Shown one piece after another: positions 13,101 through 23,222 of a DNA stretch of 64,000 bases (positions are counted from its first letter, which is position 1; each line of letters opens with the position of its first letter). Location: the NCBI RefSeq assembly GCF_030463565.1, contig NC_134646.1, forward strand, positions 19,821,296 to 19,885,295, given 5' to 3'. The stretch comes from Pelecanus crispus. Taxonomy: Eukaryota > Chordata > Aves > Pelecaniformes > Pelecanidae. The notes below the pieces were generated by a model. That model had not been told where the DNA came from and did not search any database. It was given only the letters and a program-made list of their open reading frames with translations. Made by a program: the position numbers and the translations under genes.

Positions 13101-16100
13101 GCAGCTTCACACAGCCACCCTGCACACCACTGCACTGAGCTGGGTCAGTGCCCCACCCTGAAATCTATGGGAGCATTTCCAAGTTTTGAACTGGACTGGT
13201 CCAAGGATTGTGAGCACTAGCAAGGGGAGGAAAGTGGTGGCAAAAATGCCCCAAAAAGGGAATTTCTCCTAAAGTCTGGGGAGCTTGATATCAGTACCTG
13301 GATATGCATACCAAAGCCTCTGGTAGCTTTTTACATTTTCACAAAAGCCTGAATTTTTCTGCCCTCCACACCCACCTTATTAGGGAAAAAGCACTTTTTT
13401 TTCCCACCAAGAGATGGTTTAATTCTCACTTCAGCAGTGCTATGCAAGTCACAACACAAAGCAGGTGAAATCCCTTTGCTTTATAAAAATGCCTCTGTAT
13501 CCTCTATGAGTTGAAACAGGCTGAATGTTAATAACTATTTTCCAAAACCTCACTGACATTCATTTGCACTATTTGTCCAAGGGCACAAAGTTCTCTAGAC
13601 CTATGGCTCCAGGGCAACAGGTTCCCAATTACCTAGGTTACAGCATTGCCACCACCTGATTAACAGAGCATTGGGAGGTGACCAAGGCCATGTTACAGAC
13701 CATGATGGTGAAGAGAGGTGATAATTTACTCAGCGTGCCCGGGGAGCCGAGGGTGTCTGTGAGGCTCCCACAAGCCCATGGCCACACAAGGTCCAGCTGC
13801 AGCATACTAAACACACACATGGCAGAGCAGATCAGTTTGTCATATAAGCCCTGATGCAGCCACAAGGCTTAAAGCCACAAAGAGTAATTATGAAGAGAAC
13901 TATTTTTGAGACATTTAGCAAAGGCTTAGTGTTTTTTTGTTGTCCCCCCTCCTCTTTTTATAGCAAAGGTGCTGGGGAGTCAGCCAGGTTCCCAGTCCTG
14001 CCCAGGTAAAAGCCTGCCCTATGCAGGAAAGCTCAGGAAAGGCAGGGCAGGATGGCCCTTGTTTCCTCCCTGCCCAGCAAAGCCAGGGAGACACAGCCCC
14101 ACTGACACCCCACTGCTGGTGTTGGTACCTGCAGTGCCACCAGCCCCACAGCCAGGAATACAAGGAAGCTGCTCCCATCCTGCTCCAATGGCCTTGGCAC
14201 CCCCAGCAGGTCTAGGTGTAGATTTGCAAAAGGGCTGGTACCAGTGCCTAGGACAAGGAGCAGCTCATGGCCAGCTGCTGTGATCCTGGAAGAAATAAGG
14301 AGGCTTCCCAAGGGGCTAAATACCCAAAGGCTGGGTTCAGCAGGTTTCCTTAATGAGGATGCTGCTGTAAGATACATCACTGGGAAACCTTTGCAGCTGT
14401 GTGTGCTTTGGGGAAAGGACCTGACCTGAGCCTTGCCCAGCTGGCCTGCTGTGGCAATCCCAAATTCGGGGTCACAGCTCACCCTCCCCCTTGTCTGGCT
14501 TGCCTGACTCGTGGAGGAGCTGACCCCCTTTTCACCCAGTGCCTGCTTTTTCCAGTACTGCTGCATGTGCTGGTCCACATGCAAAAGCTAACGTTAACCG
14601 AAATCCACTTCTGCAAAATCTGAGGGGTTTCCACTGACACAGCTGCTGCAGAAAACCCTCTGCACCTCACGTGCGAGGGCTTCTAGACACTAGAAATCAG
14701 TGATAGCCCACAATAGCAGATGTTTCTCCTCTAAGCACATTTACCTGAATAAACAACCACCCATACTCACCCGGCCACATCCTGGCAATTAGTAAGGAAA
14801 ACTGGGATTTTTAGGGACAATTTCTTTCAGCTTCTGTACCCCCAGAAAGTACTCTAGTGTGCATGTCACTCTTCACTTGGGTTCACTCACAGGGTCAGAT
14901 GAGAGACCCTAAAGCACTTCAGCAACAGCCTCTGCTGTCCCCACATGAAGAAACACCTGTTGATAAATCACTGCTGCCCTTCCATAAAAAACCAAAACCA
15001 ACACATAGGAACAGGAAGTAAATGCATATATAATAAAGTTATTCATTAAAATTTTCCCCCAAAATATGGAGCTCAGCAGAGCCAGAGACCAAAGAGATGC
15101 AGAGGAACACCTCCCAGACCTGGTGTCCACCTCTAGCTGGGCTCTAAGCTTGCTGTGGCTGTCGGGGTGCGAGGTGTGGCAGCGAGCCACCCTGCCAGCT
15201 CCTGCCATGCCAGCGCTCATCAGCCCAGCCTTCACTGCAAGGAAAAAACCACCTCCCCGCTTTGCTCCAATACTCCAGGAAAACCCTTTCAGTGGGAAAC
15301 TTGCAGTTTGTCCATTCAGTGGCCGCTTGTGCTATTCGGCAAGCAAGTTTTTGGAAGAGCAGAGCCAGGCACCTTGGTGGTGGTGAGGAGGGGGGTCAGG
15401 GTGAGCATCCCAAAATACCATGTGCCCCAGGATGTAGAGCCAGAGTCACCTCAGAAAAACTCCAGATGCTTTAACAGCAGCTGTGCAAGGAGGTAGTGCT
15501 GTTTTATAAATGTATGACATTTATACCTGAACTAGACAGTTTTATACCTGACCTCGACATTCAGGCAGGGTTCCTCAGGAGCTTGGGGAAGCAGAGGCGT
15601 GAGAGGGCAGCAGTGCCTGTCCAAGCAGAGCTGGGCATCATTCAACAGGCGCAAAATGTTCCCAGCAAAAGGCTTTTTATTCCACTAGATGGTGCCCAGG
15701 CCTTGCTTATGTATGTTGCTCAATGGTGTGGACAAGGATGCGGTCAGGACTGGGACTGGAGGTGGCTGGGCACCACACCGGGGTCCCCATGGGGCTGCAA
15801 ACCCACCAGTCCCAGTCCTGCCGGCAGCAACCCCAAAACCAACCCCTTCATTTGCCAGGCAACGGCATACACCAAGCCCAAGCTCCCTGGAACATCACTG
15901 TGGTCCATCAGACTTGGGGTGTGATGTGCTGTGATAATTCCAGGGGCAAGTTGCCCAGCCCAGGCTGCCAGCAGCCCTGCAGCCCCTTTTGCTCTGAGCC
16001 AGGTGGGCTGGCTCAGGAGGTTTCTGGGCCTTTGGGGGTCTTGTAGATGCTGCCCCACGCCTGGGAAGCTGCAGGCAAACCCTTGCCCCAGGCTGCTTAA

Positions 16101-16189
16101 AGCTCCACGTCCCCAAAGCGCTGGCACCAAGCTGCCTGGCGCAGCTCCCCTGGGAGCACCAGGGCCCGATGCCCTGGTGTGGGGCATAG
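1106..16189. other. Long intergenic stretch with no recognised gene
   Basis: About 15 kb lies between the two LTRs. The open frames are short and on both strands, lack flanking splice signals that make sense together, and show no SIBLING features such as acidic runs, RGD or a signal-peptide exon. A short CA-rich stretch lies near 2088-2126. By synteny with mammals SPP1 should be the next gene on this side, but none of its expected exons can be read here, so it probably lies beyond the left edge. Regulatory elements may be present but cannot be recognised by eye. Confidence 0.55.
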
Positions 16190-16194
16190 TGGGC

Positions 16195-16559
16195 TGTCCT
16201 GGTTTTGGCTGGAATAGAGTTAATTTTCTTCCTAGTAGCAGGCATAGTGCTGTGGTTTGGATTTAGTATGAGAATAATGTTGATAACACACTGATGGTTT
16301 AGTTGTTGCTAAGTACTGCTTATGCTAGTCAAGGACTTTGCAGCTTCCCATGCTCTGCCAAAAAAAGAAGAAACTGGGAGGGGGCACAGCCAGGACAGCT
16401 GATCCAAACTGACCAAAGGGCTATTCCATATCATATGATGTCATGCTCAGTATATAAACTGGGGGGGGTTGGCTGGGGAGCAGCGATCGCTGCTTGGGAA
16501 CTGTCTGGGTATCGGTCGGCGGGTGGTGAGCAATTGCATTGTGCATCACTTGCTTTGTA

Positions 16560-16601
<42 letters not shown>

Positions 16602-16823
16602 TACTACTACTACTACTACTGTTATTGTTGTTGTTATTATTATTATATTGTTATTATTATCATTACTATTTTACTTTATTTCAATTATTAAACTGTTCTT
16701 ATCTCAACCCAGGAGTGTTTCTCACTCTTACTCCTCCAATTCTTTCCCCCATCCCATCAGGGTAGGGGGAGTGAGCGAGTAGCTGCGTGGTGCTGAGTTG
16801 CTGGCTGGGGCTAAACCACGACA
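16195..16823 (+). mobile_element. Solo LTR, ERVL-like endogenous retrovirus
   Basis: The 629-bp element begins TGTCCTGGTTTT and ends TAAACCACGACA; the ends are imperfect inverted repeats with TG...CA termini. A TATA box (TATATAAA) lies at 16450-16457. Downstream come a triplet microsatellite, an ATTAAA motif near 16687, and a U5-like segment. The sequence resembles a solo-LTR family common in bird genomes. There is no gag, pol or env. The 159-codon open frame at 16303-16782 is only the LTR and its microsatellite read through. It lies about 0.9 kb beyond the ovocleidin-116 poly(A) signal. Confidence 0.9.
16559..16660. repeat. ATT/ACT/GTT triplet microsatellite inside LTR
   Basis: About 13 uninterrupted ATT units are followed by about seven ACT units at 16600-16620, then degenerate GTT and ATT units. 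The tract lies within the ERVL-like LTR, between its TATA box and its ATTAAA motif. Its length probably varies between individuals. Confidence 0.95.
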
Positions 16824-16828
16824 TGGGC

Positions 16829-17744
16829 ACATGCAATTTTTGATCTCTTCTGCTGGAGGGCACAGACAGAGCCCCGACAGCTGGTGCTACTGATAGCACC
16901 AGTGAGAGATGCAGTGTTATCCTTGTGGTCCCAGCATCAGTCACCCATGCACGATCCCCAAGAACCAAGTCTATGCCCCGAAATGGGACCTGCCCCTTCC
17001 CTGCGTGCGGCTGTGCAGAGGGCAGGGGAGCAGGCACTCTGCAGGTACATCGCTGCAGGTACATCGCTGCCATGGTAGCTGCTCCCACCCCCTCTCCCCG
17101 CACGGGCGCAGTGCCAGGGGGGAGTCCCATCCCGCACATGCTGAGGGCGGCACCTCTCCCCACGAGGCTCGATGCTGCTCCCACAGTGCCGTTTGCTCCG
17201 GCACGCTGCCAAGCGCACCCGTTTTAGCAGCTTCTCGGACAGAAAAAGCAACCTACAATTACATAAACAGTGATTAACTTTGTGCACCACCGACGGCACG
17301 GCTCCAGCGTGCCGAAGCCCAGTCTGGCTCACGTGTAGGGGCCAGCAGTGGGAATGGCGGCGACACGGCTGAGGTGTTATAGTGCTGCTGGAAGGGTGGT
17401 GGGGCCAGCAAGCGCCCCAGCAGTGTGCTGGAGGGCACGGTGGGGAATTCTTGCTGCAGGATATGGACGAACTGTGGGAGGAGATGCTCTGTGGGGCTCC
17501 CCAGCAATGACAAACTGCTTGGGGAGGCAGGTGGCCCTGGGCAGGAGCTGGTGGGGTTTGATACTGCAAAGGAGGGATGTGTGGGGCCAGCTGGCCAAAT
17601 TGCAGCCCCCCAGAGGTGATGGCTGGGCCAGGGATGCACTGGGGCCAGGACCGCCCCCCATGCCCAGGGAGCAGCCCCCCTGCAGCACACTGCTCCTGGC
17701 AAAGCAGCTGCCTGAAGTCCCACTGCAACACCAAAGTCAGGAGA
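16829..17744. other. Intergenic GC-rich DNA downstream of ovocleidin-116
   Basis: No gene recognised. A perfect tandem duplication of 14 bp lies at 17041-17068. Overlapping open frames on both strands reflect the high GC content and have no coding features I recognise. Confidence 0.6.
17041..17068. repeat. 14-bp tandem duplication
   Basis: GCAGGTACATCGCT is present twice head to tail, at 17041-17054 and 17055-17068, without mismatch. No function is suggested. Confidence 0.9.
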
Positions 17745-17764
17745 GCCTTAGGTACAGAAATGCC

Positions 17765-17770
17765 TTTATT
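17765..17770 (-). terminator. MEPE: Poly(A) signal of ovocleidin-116
   Basis: AATAAA on the minus strand (TTTATT on plus), about 380 bases beyond the stop codon at 18147-18149. Cleavage is expected near 17745-17755. No better signal lies between it and the stop. The 3' untranslated region is therefore about 17750-18146. Confidence 0.75.
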
Positions 17771-18146
17771 TCTCCATTAGGATGGAAGTGAAACTGCGAG
17801 GGCAGGGGCTTTTTCCACCCGTGATTTACTTGCTTCGCATCAGTGCATGAACAATGCTACCCTATGCCGTGTAGCATGATTGCTGTTACATGGCTGTCTA
17901 GCACAGCAAACCCATACATCGCTGTCGCAGCGCCAGATGCAGCCCCCCTCAAATTAACAGCAGGATTGCATGAACCAGTGATTTTTGGCTCCTGGGCTGC
18001 GAAGCACTGCGTGACCCCCAGCAATGTGCAGGGCACCCCTCACCCAGGCAAGAGCAGCGCCCACAGCGGGGATGCTGGGGGGGATGATGTGTGGGACCCC
18101 CCCAACTCCACCGCTGGAACCCGCTGGGGTGGACACCGGCAGCCCC

Positions 18147-20564
18147 TCAGAGGGTCCCCCGGCTCCAGCGGCCGTGGGGGTGCCCCGGGGCTCCCCACCC
18201 CGCGGGCCGCAGTCCTATCTGTCGGCTGTCACTGCGGCTGCCTGGCTCCCCCTCGGATGACTGGCTGCTGTCGGCACTCCCGAGGCTGGCGTAGGGGCCA
18301 CGGGGGCTGCCCCCCATCCCACCGAGGGCGTAAAAGGCCCGTTCGCGGACATGGAGCTCATCGGCGCGCTTCACCTGGTCCACCTGCCTGCTGCGGTCCA
18401 CTGCTGCGAAGGACCCCGGCGCCCCGGCCCCCGGCCTCCTGCCATCGTGCCCAGGGAGGCGGCCGACCCCGGCCCCCGCCACCGCCACCCCAGCCTCGCC
18501 ACCTCGCTGCTGCTCCTGGCCCTTGCCCGCTGCCACCCCAGCCTCGCCACCTCGCCCCTGCTCCTGGCCCTTGCCCGCCGCCACCCCGGCCCCCGCCGCT
18601 GCCACCCCAGCCTCACCACCTCGCTGCTGCTCCTGGCCCTTGCCCGCCGCCACCCCGGCCTCGCCACCTCGCCCCTGCTCCTGGCCTTTGCCCACTGCCA
18701 CCCCAGCCCCCGCCGCCGGCACCCCGGCCTCACCACCTCGCCCCTGCTCCTGGCCTTTGCCCACTGCCACCCCAGCCCCCGCCGCCGGCACCCCGGCCTC
18801 ACCGCCTCGCCCCTGCTCCTGGCCTTTGCCCACCGCCATCCCGGCCCCCCCTGCCACCACCCCGGCCTTGCCGCCTCGCCCCTGCTCCTGGCCTTTGCCC
18901 GCTGCCACCCCGGCCCCTGCTGCCACCACCCCGGCCTTGCCACCTCGCCCCTGCTCCTGGCCTTTGCCCGCCGCCACGCTGCCCCCGGCTCGCCCTGCCT
19001 GCGGAGGGAGGCTGCCCCGCGCTTCCGTGGCGCGCAGCCTGGCCCCAGCGTCACCGCCGTGGACACCAGCCCTCGCCTGGGCCCTGCTCGATGCCCGGCT
19101 GCCGGCTTTCCCGCGTGGGGACGGCGCTTTGTCCATCCTGGGTGGCTTGTCCAGCCCCGCTCCCCCAGGCTGGACCCTCACGCCCGCCCCAGGCCGTCCC
19201 TCCCCGCGGGGCTGGGGGGTGGCTGGCCCCACATCCCTGCTCCTCTCGCCTGCCTTGTGGCTGCTGGCCATCCCCAGGGCCGTGGTGCAGTCCCCGTCGC
19301 TCACCCCGGGGGAGGCCATGGTGGTGCCCAGGTGGGTGCTGGCACCCCTGGCTGGGACAGCGGTAGCGGCCTCCTTGTCACCCCCATGGTGGGGGGTGGT
19401 GACAGCCAGGTGGCCTGGCCTCCCCTCAAACCTCTGTCCCTCACCTCTCACCTCATCGTCACCGTTCCCACGGATGCCAGCCCCCACGGGGACGGTAACA
19501 TCATCACCGGTGACCCTCCAGGGGCCAGGGGCCACTGGTTCTCCTCGGTCACCAATGGTGGTGGCACCATCCTCATCATCTCCTGTGGGACGGCCATCCC
19601 CAGGGCTGCTGGTGACCCTGTCCCCATGGCTTGGGGTGGCTGTGGTGGCCGGTCCTTCAGGCTGCTTGAGAGCAGGGATGCCATCATCATCATCGCCATC
19701 GTGTGCCACAGTGACGCCCAGCCCAGGCAGGGAGCTGCTGGTTCCTGGAGTGGGGATGCCGTTGTCCTTGCTGCCAACAGTAGCACCAGCCTGGGTGGTT
19801 TCTTGCTCCCCCACGTGGATATTGGCCCTCCCAATGAAGATGTTGACCTCATCGTCCTTGTCTGGAGAGATCTGGGTGAAGCTGGTGGCCCTCGCTGTGC
19901 TGCCCACCTTCCCGCGGGTGACGGTGACGCTGCCCGAGTCAGGGATGTAAGCATATTCATCCATACCTTCAGTGCCAACTTGGACGTCCTCCATCTTCTC
20001 AGTGACGGAGGCAAGAGCGGCACCTCCTCTCCCTCTGCCCCGCTTGATGCCCTCCTGCCCTTGGCCAGGGACGGTGGCCCCACCGCTGCCCTCATCACCA
20101 TCCCCTCTGGTGGCAGGGGCCCTCTCCCTCCCGGCTGTCATGGCCCCCTCCACTGGAACCTCCCTGGGGGCACCATTGTCCCTGTCCTCACTCCTGACAC
20201 CAGACCTGTTCCCTGCCATGGCCTTGCTGGGGCGTCCTCCCTCGGGGAGAATGGAAACACCATCGTCGACTTCAACCACCAAATCCAGGTCGCCGCTGCC
20301 CTCCGAGCTGGCTGGGGTGGGACCTGCGATGCTGACACCACCACGTGCTCGTGGGCCAGTGCCCGGGCGAGGACTGTGAGCATCCCCGCCAATGCCTGGG
20401 GCACTGTGGTTTTTGGGCTTGAGGCCAGTCCCGTTCTCCATCGTGCTGGTGATGCCATTGTCATCTCGCTCCGGGGCCGCCCCGTCCTCTGTCAGCCCCT
20501 TCCTGGCATCGTCCTCGCCCAGCTGCTGACTGGGGATGGTGCTCTGGCCGTCAGCCTCTTCCTT
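18147..20564 (-). CDS. MEPE: Ovocleidin-116 last coding exon
   Basis: The acceptor is ...TACTGCGCAG before AAG GAA GAG. The exon encodes 805 residues and ends in TGA at 18147-18149. It holds the RGD, the probable glycosaminoglycan site, the repeat array and the C-terminal serine-rich acidic patch. The ATG at 20619-20621 is in frame but lies in the preceding intron and is not a start codon. Confidence 0.92.
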   Translation of the reverse strand, partial: KEEADGQSTIPSQQLGEDDARKGLTEDGAAPERDDNGITSTMENGTGLKPKNHSAPGIGGDAHSPRPGTGPRARGGVSIAGPTPASSEGSGDLDLVVEVDDGVSILPEGGRPSKAMAGNRSGVRSEDRDNGAPREVPVEGAMTAGRERAPATRGDGDEGSGGATVPGQGQEGIKRGRGRGGAALASVTEKMEDVQVGTEGMDEYAYIPDSGSVTVTRGKVGSTARATSFTQISPDKDDEVNIFIGRANIHVGEQETTQAGATVGSKDNGIPTPGTSSSLPGLGVTVAHDGDDDDGIPALKQPEGPATTATPSHGDRVTSSPGDGRPTGDDEDGATTIGDRGEPVAPGPWRVTGDDVTVPVGAGIRGNGDDEVRGEGQRFEGRPGHLAVTTPHHGGDKEAATAVPARGASTHLGTTMASPGVSDGDCTTALGMASSHKAGERSRDVGPATPQPRGEGRPGAGVRVQPGGAGLDKPPRMDKAPSPRGKAGSRASSRAQARAGVHGGDAGARLRATEARGSLPPQAGRAGGSVAAGKGQEQGRGGKAGVVAAGAGVAAGKGQEQGRGGKAGVVAGGAGMAVGKGQEQGRGGEAGVPAAGAGVAVGKGQEQGRGGEAGVPAAGAGVAVGKGQEQGRGGEAGVAAGKGQEQQRGGEAGVAAAGAGVAAGKGQEQGRGGEAGVAAGKGQEQQRGGEAGVAVAGAGVGRLPGHDGRRPGAGAPGSFAAVDRSRQVDQVKRADELHVRERAFYALGGMGGSPRGPYASLGSADSSQSSEGEPGSRSDSRQIGLRPAGWGAPGHPHGRWSRGTL

Positions 20565-23210
20565 CTGCGCAGTACACACAAGGGAGAGGTCAGGGCCAGC
20601 CCCGGCGCTCGCCAGCTGCATGGGGCACTGCAGCCAAGCCGGGGTCCTGCCACGCCGCCTGGCCGCCTCCTCACCTTTATCTGCGTCTGGTTCCTCCGCG
20701 TTGAAAACGAGTAGACATATTTGAAAACGTAGAATCCATGCTTGGCATTGCAGCCTTTCAGCAGTATCTGGTGGGGAAGAAAATAACCAAAACCCACATT
20801 TTTCTTATTAAATGCAACGGCAGTAGCTTCCCTTGCTGTGCCTGGCACTGCAGCAGGGTCCCACCAGCACCAACTGGGGCCCCAGGACAGGCAGTAGCTC
20901 CCACCACCTCGTGGCCACCAGTGCCTCCTGGGCTCCGGGGTTTGGTTTCTCCCTGGGCTCGTTTTCTGCCTTTGCTTGCTTTCAGGAGCTGTGGGTTTGG
21001 TTTTTTTTTTTTTTTTGCAAGGTAGCTTCTGGCTTGAATAAACAACCTGGTCCCATCAGATATGAGTGATGGGCAGTTGGTGACCAAAGTGCTGGAAGGA
21101 CAACAGCTGGCTTCCAGTAGGCAAAACCAGGCATTTGCTTCCACACTACTCATCTGATTTTTGCTATTGATGCATTTTACACTGATACACCTTGAAAAAA
21201 ACCCATAGCAGCTGGGCCTGGGACTTTTACAACCTCACCTGTGGGTGCACCAAACAATTGTGCTCTGGGGCTGGGCAGGGGCAGAGGAGCAGCCGGCCGC
21301 AGGGGGAAGCCCTTCCCTTGCCTGAGCACATCACACCTTTCCCCTCCCCTGCTCTTTGTAAATGCAGGATGCAAGGGGACCACGGGTCTCTTTTTCCATG
21401 GCTCACTGGGGTTCCCTCCAAAAGCAGCTTTTTCTCCCTGTGCCCCTGGTGCAGGGCACCCCACAGGGTCCGGATGGGGCGGGGGGAACATACCCGGTGC
21501 TGTCCCACGCAGTTCCCGGCAGCTCTCCCAGGCAGTGGCGGCGGCACCTGCGGGCAGGAAAACACAAGCGAGAGCCAAGGTGTCAAACACTGCCCCAGCA
21601 TCCATGCAGCTGCCAACGCCCGCTGCCAGCCGCCCACCCTGCCCAGCATGCTAGGCACACCACGGCTTCCAGGGAAGGGTGGGAAAACTGTTGATAAGCC
21701 AGTAAATTCCCAGGCACTACCTGGGGTGCCAGCTTAAAGCTAGCAATAGGGAAGGTCAAAACCCCATTTCCAGGGCCTGAGTAGTATTGCAAATTCTGCT
21801 ACAACATGCTTGCATTGCACGCTACTTTTAATAGGATATTGTTGGTCTGCAAATATACTTTTACTGGATCCTGATGCAGAGTATTTTTATTGCAGAGCAG
21901 TTTTAATACATGGCACCACTGCTCACACCACAATGTTCCAACTTACAGCTGGGATCTGAATGCAATGGGAGCCTGGGGCTGGTTAACTGGTGGTGATTCC
22001 CAGTGTTTACTGGGCAACTGAGCAGGGACGCCTGTGCCCTCACAGCCAGGTTTCTGTACATGCTTGCAAGCTTCTGGCTTCCCCTGATTATCTGGGCATC
22101 TTTTGGGATGTATTGGCCAGTGCATCCCTCAGGGATGGGAGACCTGGAGGTGGGAGCATCCTGTGAGCCCCACCAAGCCATTTCAGGGCATTCCCCACAT
22201 GCCAGAAGGGGAGAGGGCCCCATGGAGGGGGGCCCCCTCCAGTCTCAGCAAAATCAGCCACTGAAGCACCTCAAGCCCAGCTGAAAGGGGCAGAAATGCA
22301 CCCCAGAGTATTAAATATTTCTGACTTATTCCATTGTTTGTGAACAATGTCAAAGGCTGGATTACAGCCCTGGCTACACAGCAGAGTATTAACTGGCTCT
22401 CTTCTATCTGAAAAGCAAATCGGCACTGATTTATTGCCTTCCCCTGTGCTGCCCTGCAACAGACCCAGTTGTGCAAGCTTGCCCTGGGAGCTAAAGGACA
22501 CATGGCCAGGGCCCAGCCCTCAGGGAAGACGTGGTTTCCCTCCTCCTTACCGTGCCAGAAAAGCAAGCCTTCGCTAGGAGCAGATTTTCACTCTAGCTGT
22601 GTATTTAGGTATGTTGGGCAACAGTTACGCGGGAAAAAACGGCTGCTATTATATTTACCTTAGTTTGCCCTTTGTTTCAGTTATATCTGTCCGAATTTCA
22701 CATTAGGAGAGCCAGAATATAATTGCAGGCACCCCGCCGACCCCTGTTACCCACATGGACAAGGAGAGCATCCTCCCCACGCCTGCCTTCCTGTGGCTCC
22801 GCTCAGGCTGTTCCCAGACCGAAAGCTCTGGGCAGATCCCAAATCCACACAAATCAAGGGGAAGAGTTACAGCGACCCAGACCGGCCCTTGCACAATATC
22901 CTAAATTAAAGGGACATGCTCAGGCACCTCAGTGCTAATATATATTTTTCCTGCTGGGTTCACCTCTGTGTCAGCACCTCAACCACGCCCACCCCCCCAT
23001 CCCACCCACCCCCTCCCCCCCAAGTCCCAGAGGTGCTATATGCAAGTACAACTCATGTTTTCCTGCTGCTGAAAGCGTGCCGGGGCGCACTGGGTGGTAC
23101 ACCCCATGCTTTTGGTGGCACACTGGGAAGCTGGGGAGAGCCATACTCACGGGTGTCGAGAGGGCCGTGCTGAGCAGGCACAGGCACAGGCACACGAGAC
23201 CTGTTTGCAT
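18147..23210 (-). CDS. MEPE: Ovocleidin-116 (avian MEPE), four coding exons
   Basis: Secreted matrix protein of bone and eggshell. In chicken it is a glycosylated, dermatan-sulfate-bearing eggshell protein and the ortholog of mammalian MEPE. Coding exons are 23151-23210, 21494-21547, 20675-20767 and 18147-20564, all in phase 0, giving 874 residues. A signal peptide (residues 1 to about 18) is followed by the conserved segments GNCVGQHR and ILLKGCNAKHGF, then a long low-complexity region. That region has a possible glycosaminoglycan site (EGSGD, serine near 159), an RGD at 222-224 (20100-20108), NxS/T sequons at about 64, 113, 121 and 188, eight tandem repeats (18465-18974), and a serine-rich acidic patch near 832-842. 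As I recall, chicken ovocleidin-116 is 742 residues, so this one is longer, mainly from its repeats. Identity is strong; exon borders are read from GT-AG sites without transcripts. Confidence 0.93.
18465..18974 (-). repeat. MEPE: Eight-copy tandem repeat inside ovocleidin-116
   Basis: The last exon contains eight units built on the core GKGQEQ(G/Q)RGG(K/E)AGV. Six units are 23 residues long (69 bp) and two are a 16-residue form (48 bp) lacking the AGAGV-type end, together 170 residues. The repeats are rich in Gly, Ala, Gln and Glu, unlike the acidic serine-rich repeats of other SIBLING proteins. Near-identity between units 3 and 4 suggests recent duplication or unequal exchange. Confidence 0.93.
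20675..20767 (-). CDS. MEPE: Ovocleidin-116 coding exon 3 (ILLKGC exon)
   Basis: Flanked by CTTCCCCACCAG and GTGAGG. It encodes 31 residues starting ILLKGCNAKHGF and ending NQTQIK, the most conserved part of avian ovocleidin-116. It contains one of two N-terminal cysteines and an NQT glycosylation sequon. Phase 0 at both ends. Confidence 0.93.
20768..21493 (-). other. Ovocleidin-116 intron (726 bp)
   Basis: Begins GTATGT at 21493 and ends CCCCACCAG before 20767. Apart from a T-rich run near 21001-21016 nothing is recognised in it. Confidence 0.85.
21494..21547 (-). CDS. MEPE: Ovocleidin-116 coding exon 2
   Basis: Acceptor TGCCCGCAG, donor GTATGT. The 54 bases encode 18 residues beginning VPPPLPGRAAG and ending NCVGQHR, with one cysteine. 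Both splice phases are 0 and the join to ILLKGC matches the known ovocleidin-116 arrangement. Confidence 0.9.
21548..23150 (-). other. Ovocleidin-116 intron (1.6 kb)
   Basis: Begins GTGAGT at 23150 and ends CCCGCAG before 21547. No further coding exon was found. It contains a C-rich stretch near 22987-23022. Confidence 0.75.
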
Positions 23211-23222
23211 CTTGGGCAGCTC
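23151..23222 (-). CDS. MEPE: Ovocleidin-116 start-codon exon (signal peptide)
   Basis: The acceptor TTTGTGCCCCCAG is followed by 12 untranslated bases (23211-23222), then ATG at 23208-23210. It encodes MQTGLVCLCLCLLSTALSTP, a typical hydrophobic signal peptide, and ends at a GTGAGT donor. This layout, with a few untranslated bases before a signal-peptide exon, is standard for SIBLING genes. Confidence 0.9.

Larger units (their letters stand above)
16190..16828. repeat. Target-site duplication TGGGC around an LTR
   Basis: The pentamer TGGGC occurs at 16190-16194, directly before the LTR, and again at 16824-16828, directly after it. A 5-bp duplication is typical of ERVL-type integrations. It confirms the LTR boundaries and shows a single insertion event. 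Confidence 0.85.

Noticed and set aside
16303-16782. 159-codon plus-strand open frame with long Ile and Thr runs
   Set aside because: It lies wholly inside the solo LTR; the runs are the translated ATT/ACT microsatellite.
17843-19366. 507-codon plus-strand open frame, Pro/Ala-rich
   Set aside because: It is the antisense of the ovocleidin-116 last exon and 3' untranslated region; its composition is the mirror of the repeat array.
20565-20621. ATG at 20619-20621 as a start for ovocleidin-116
   Set aside because: The 19 codons after it are intron sequence ending in the GCGCAG acceptor; the true start is in the signal-peptide exon at 23208-23210.
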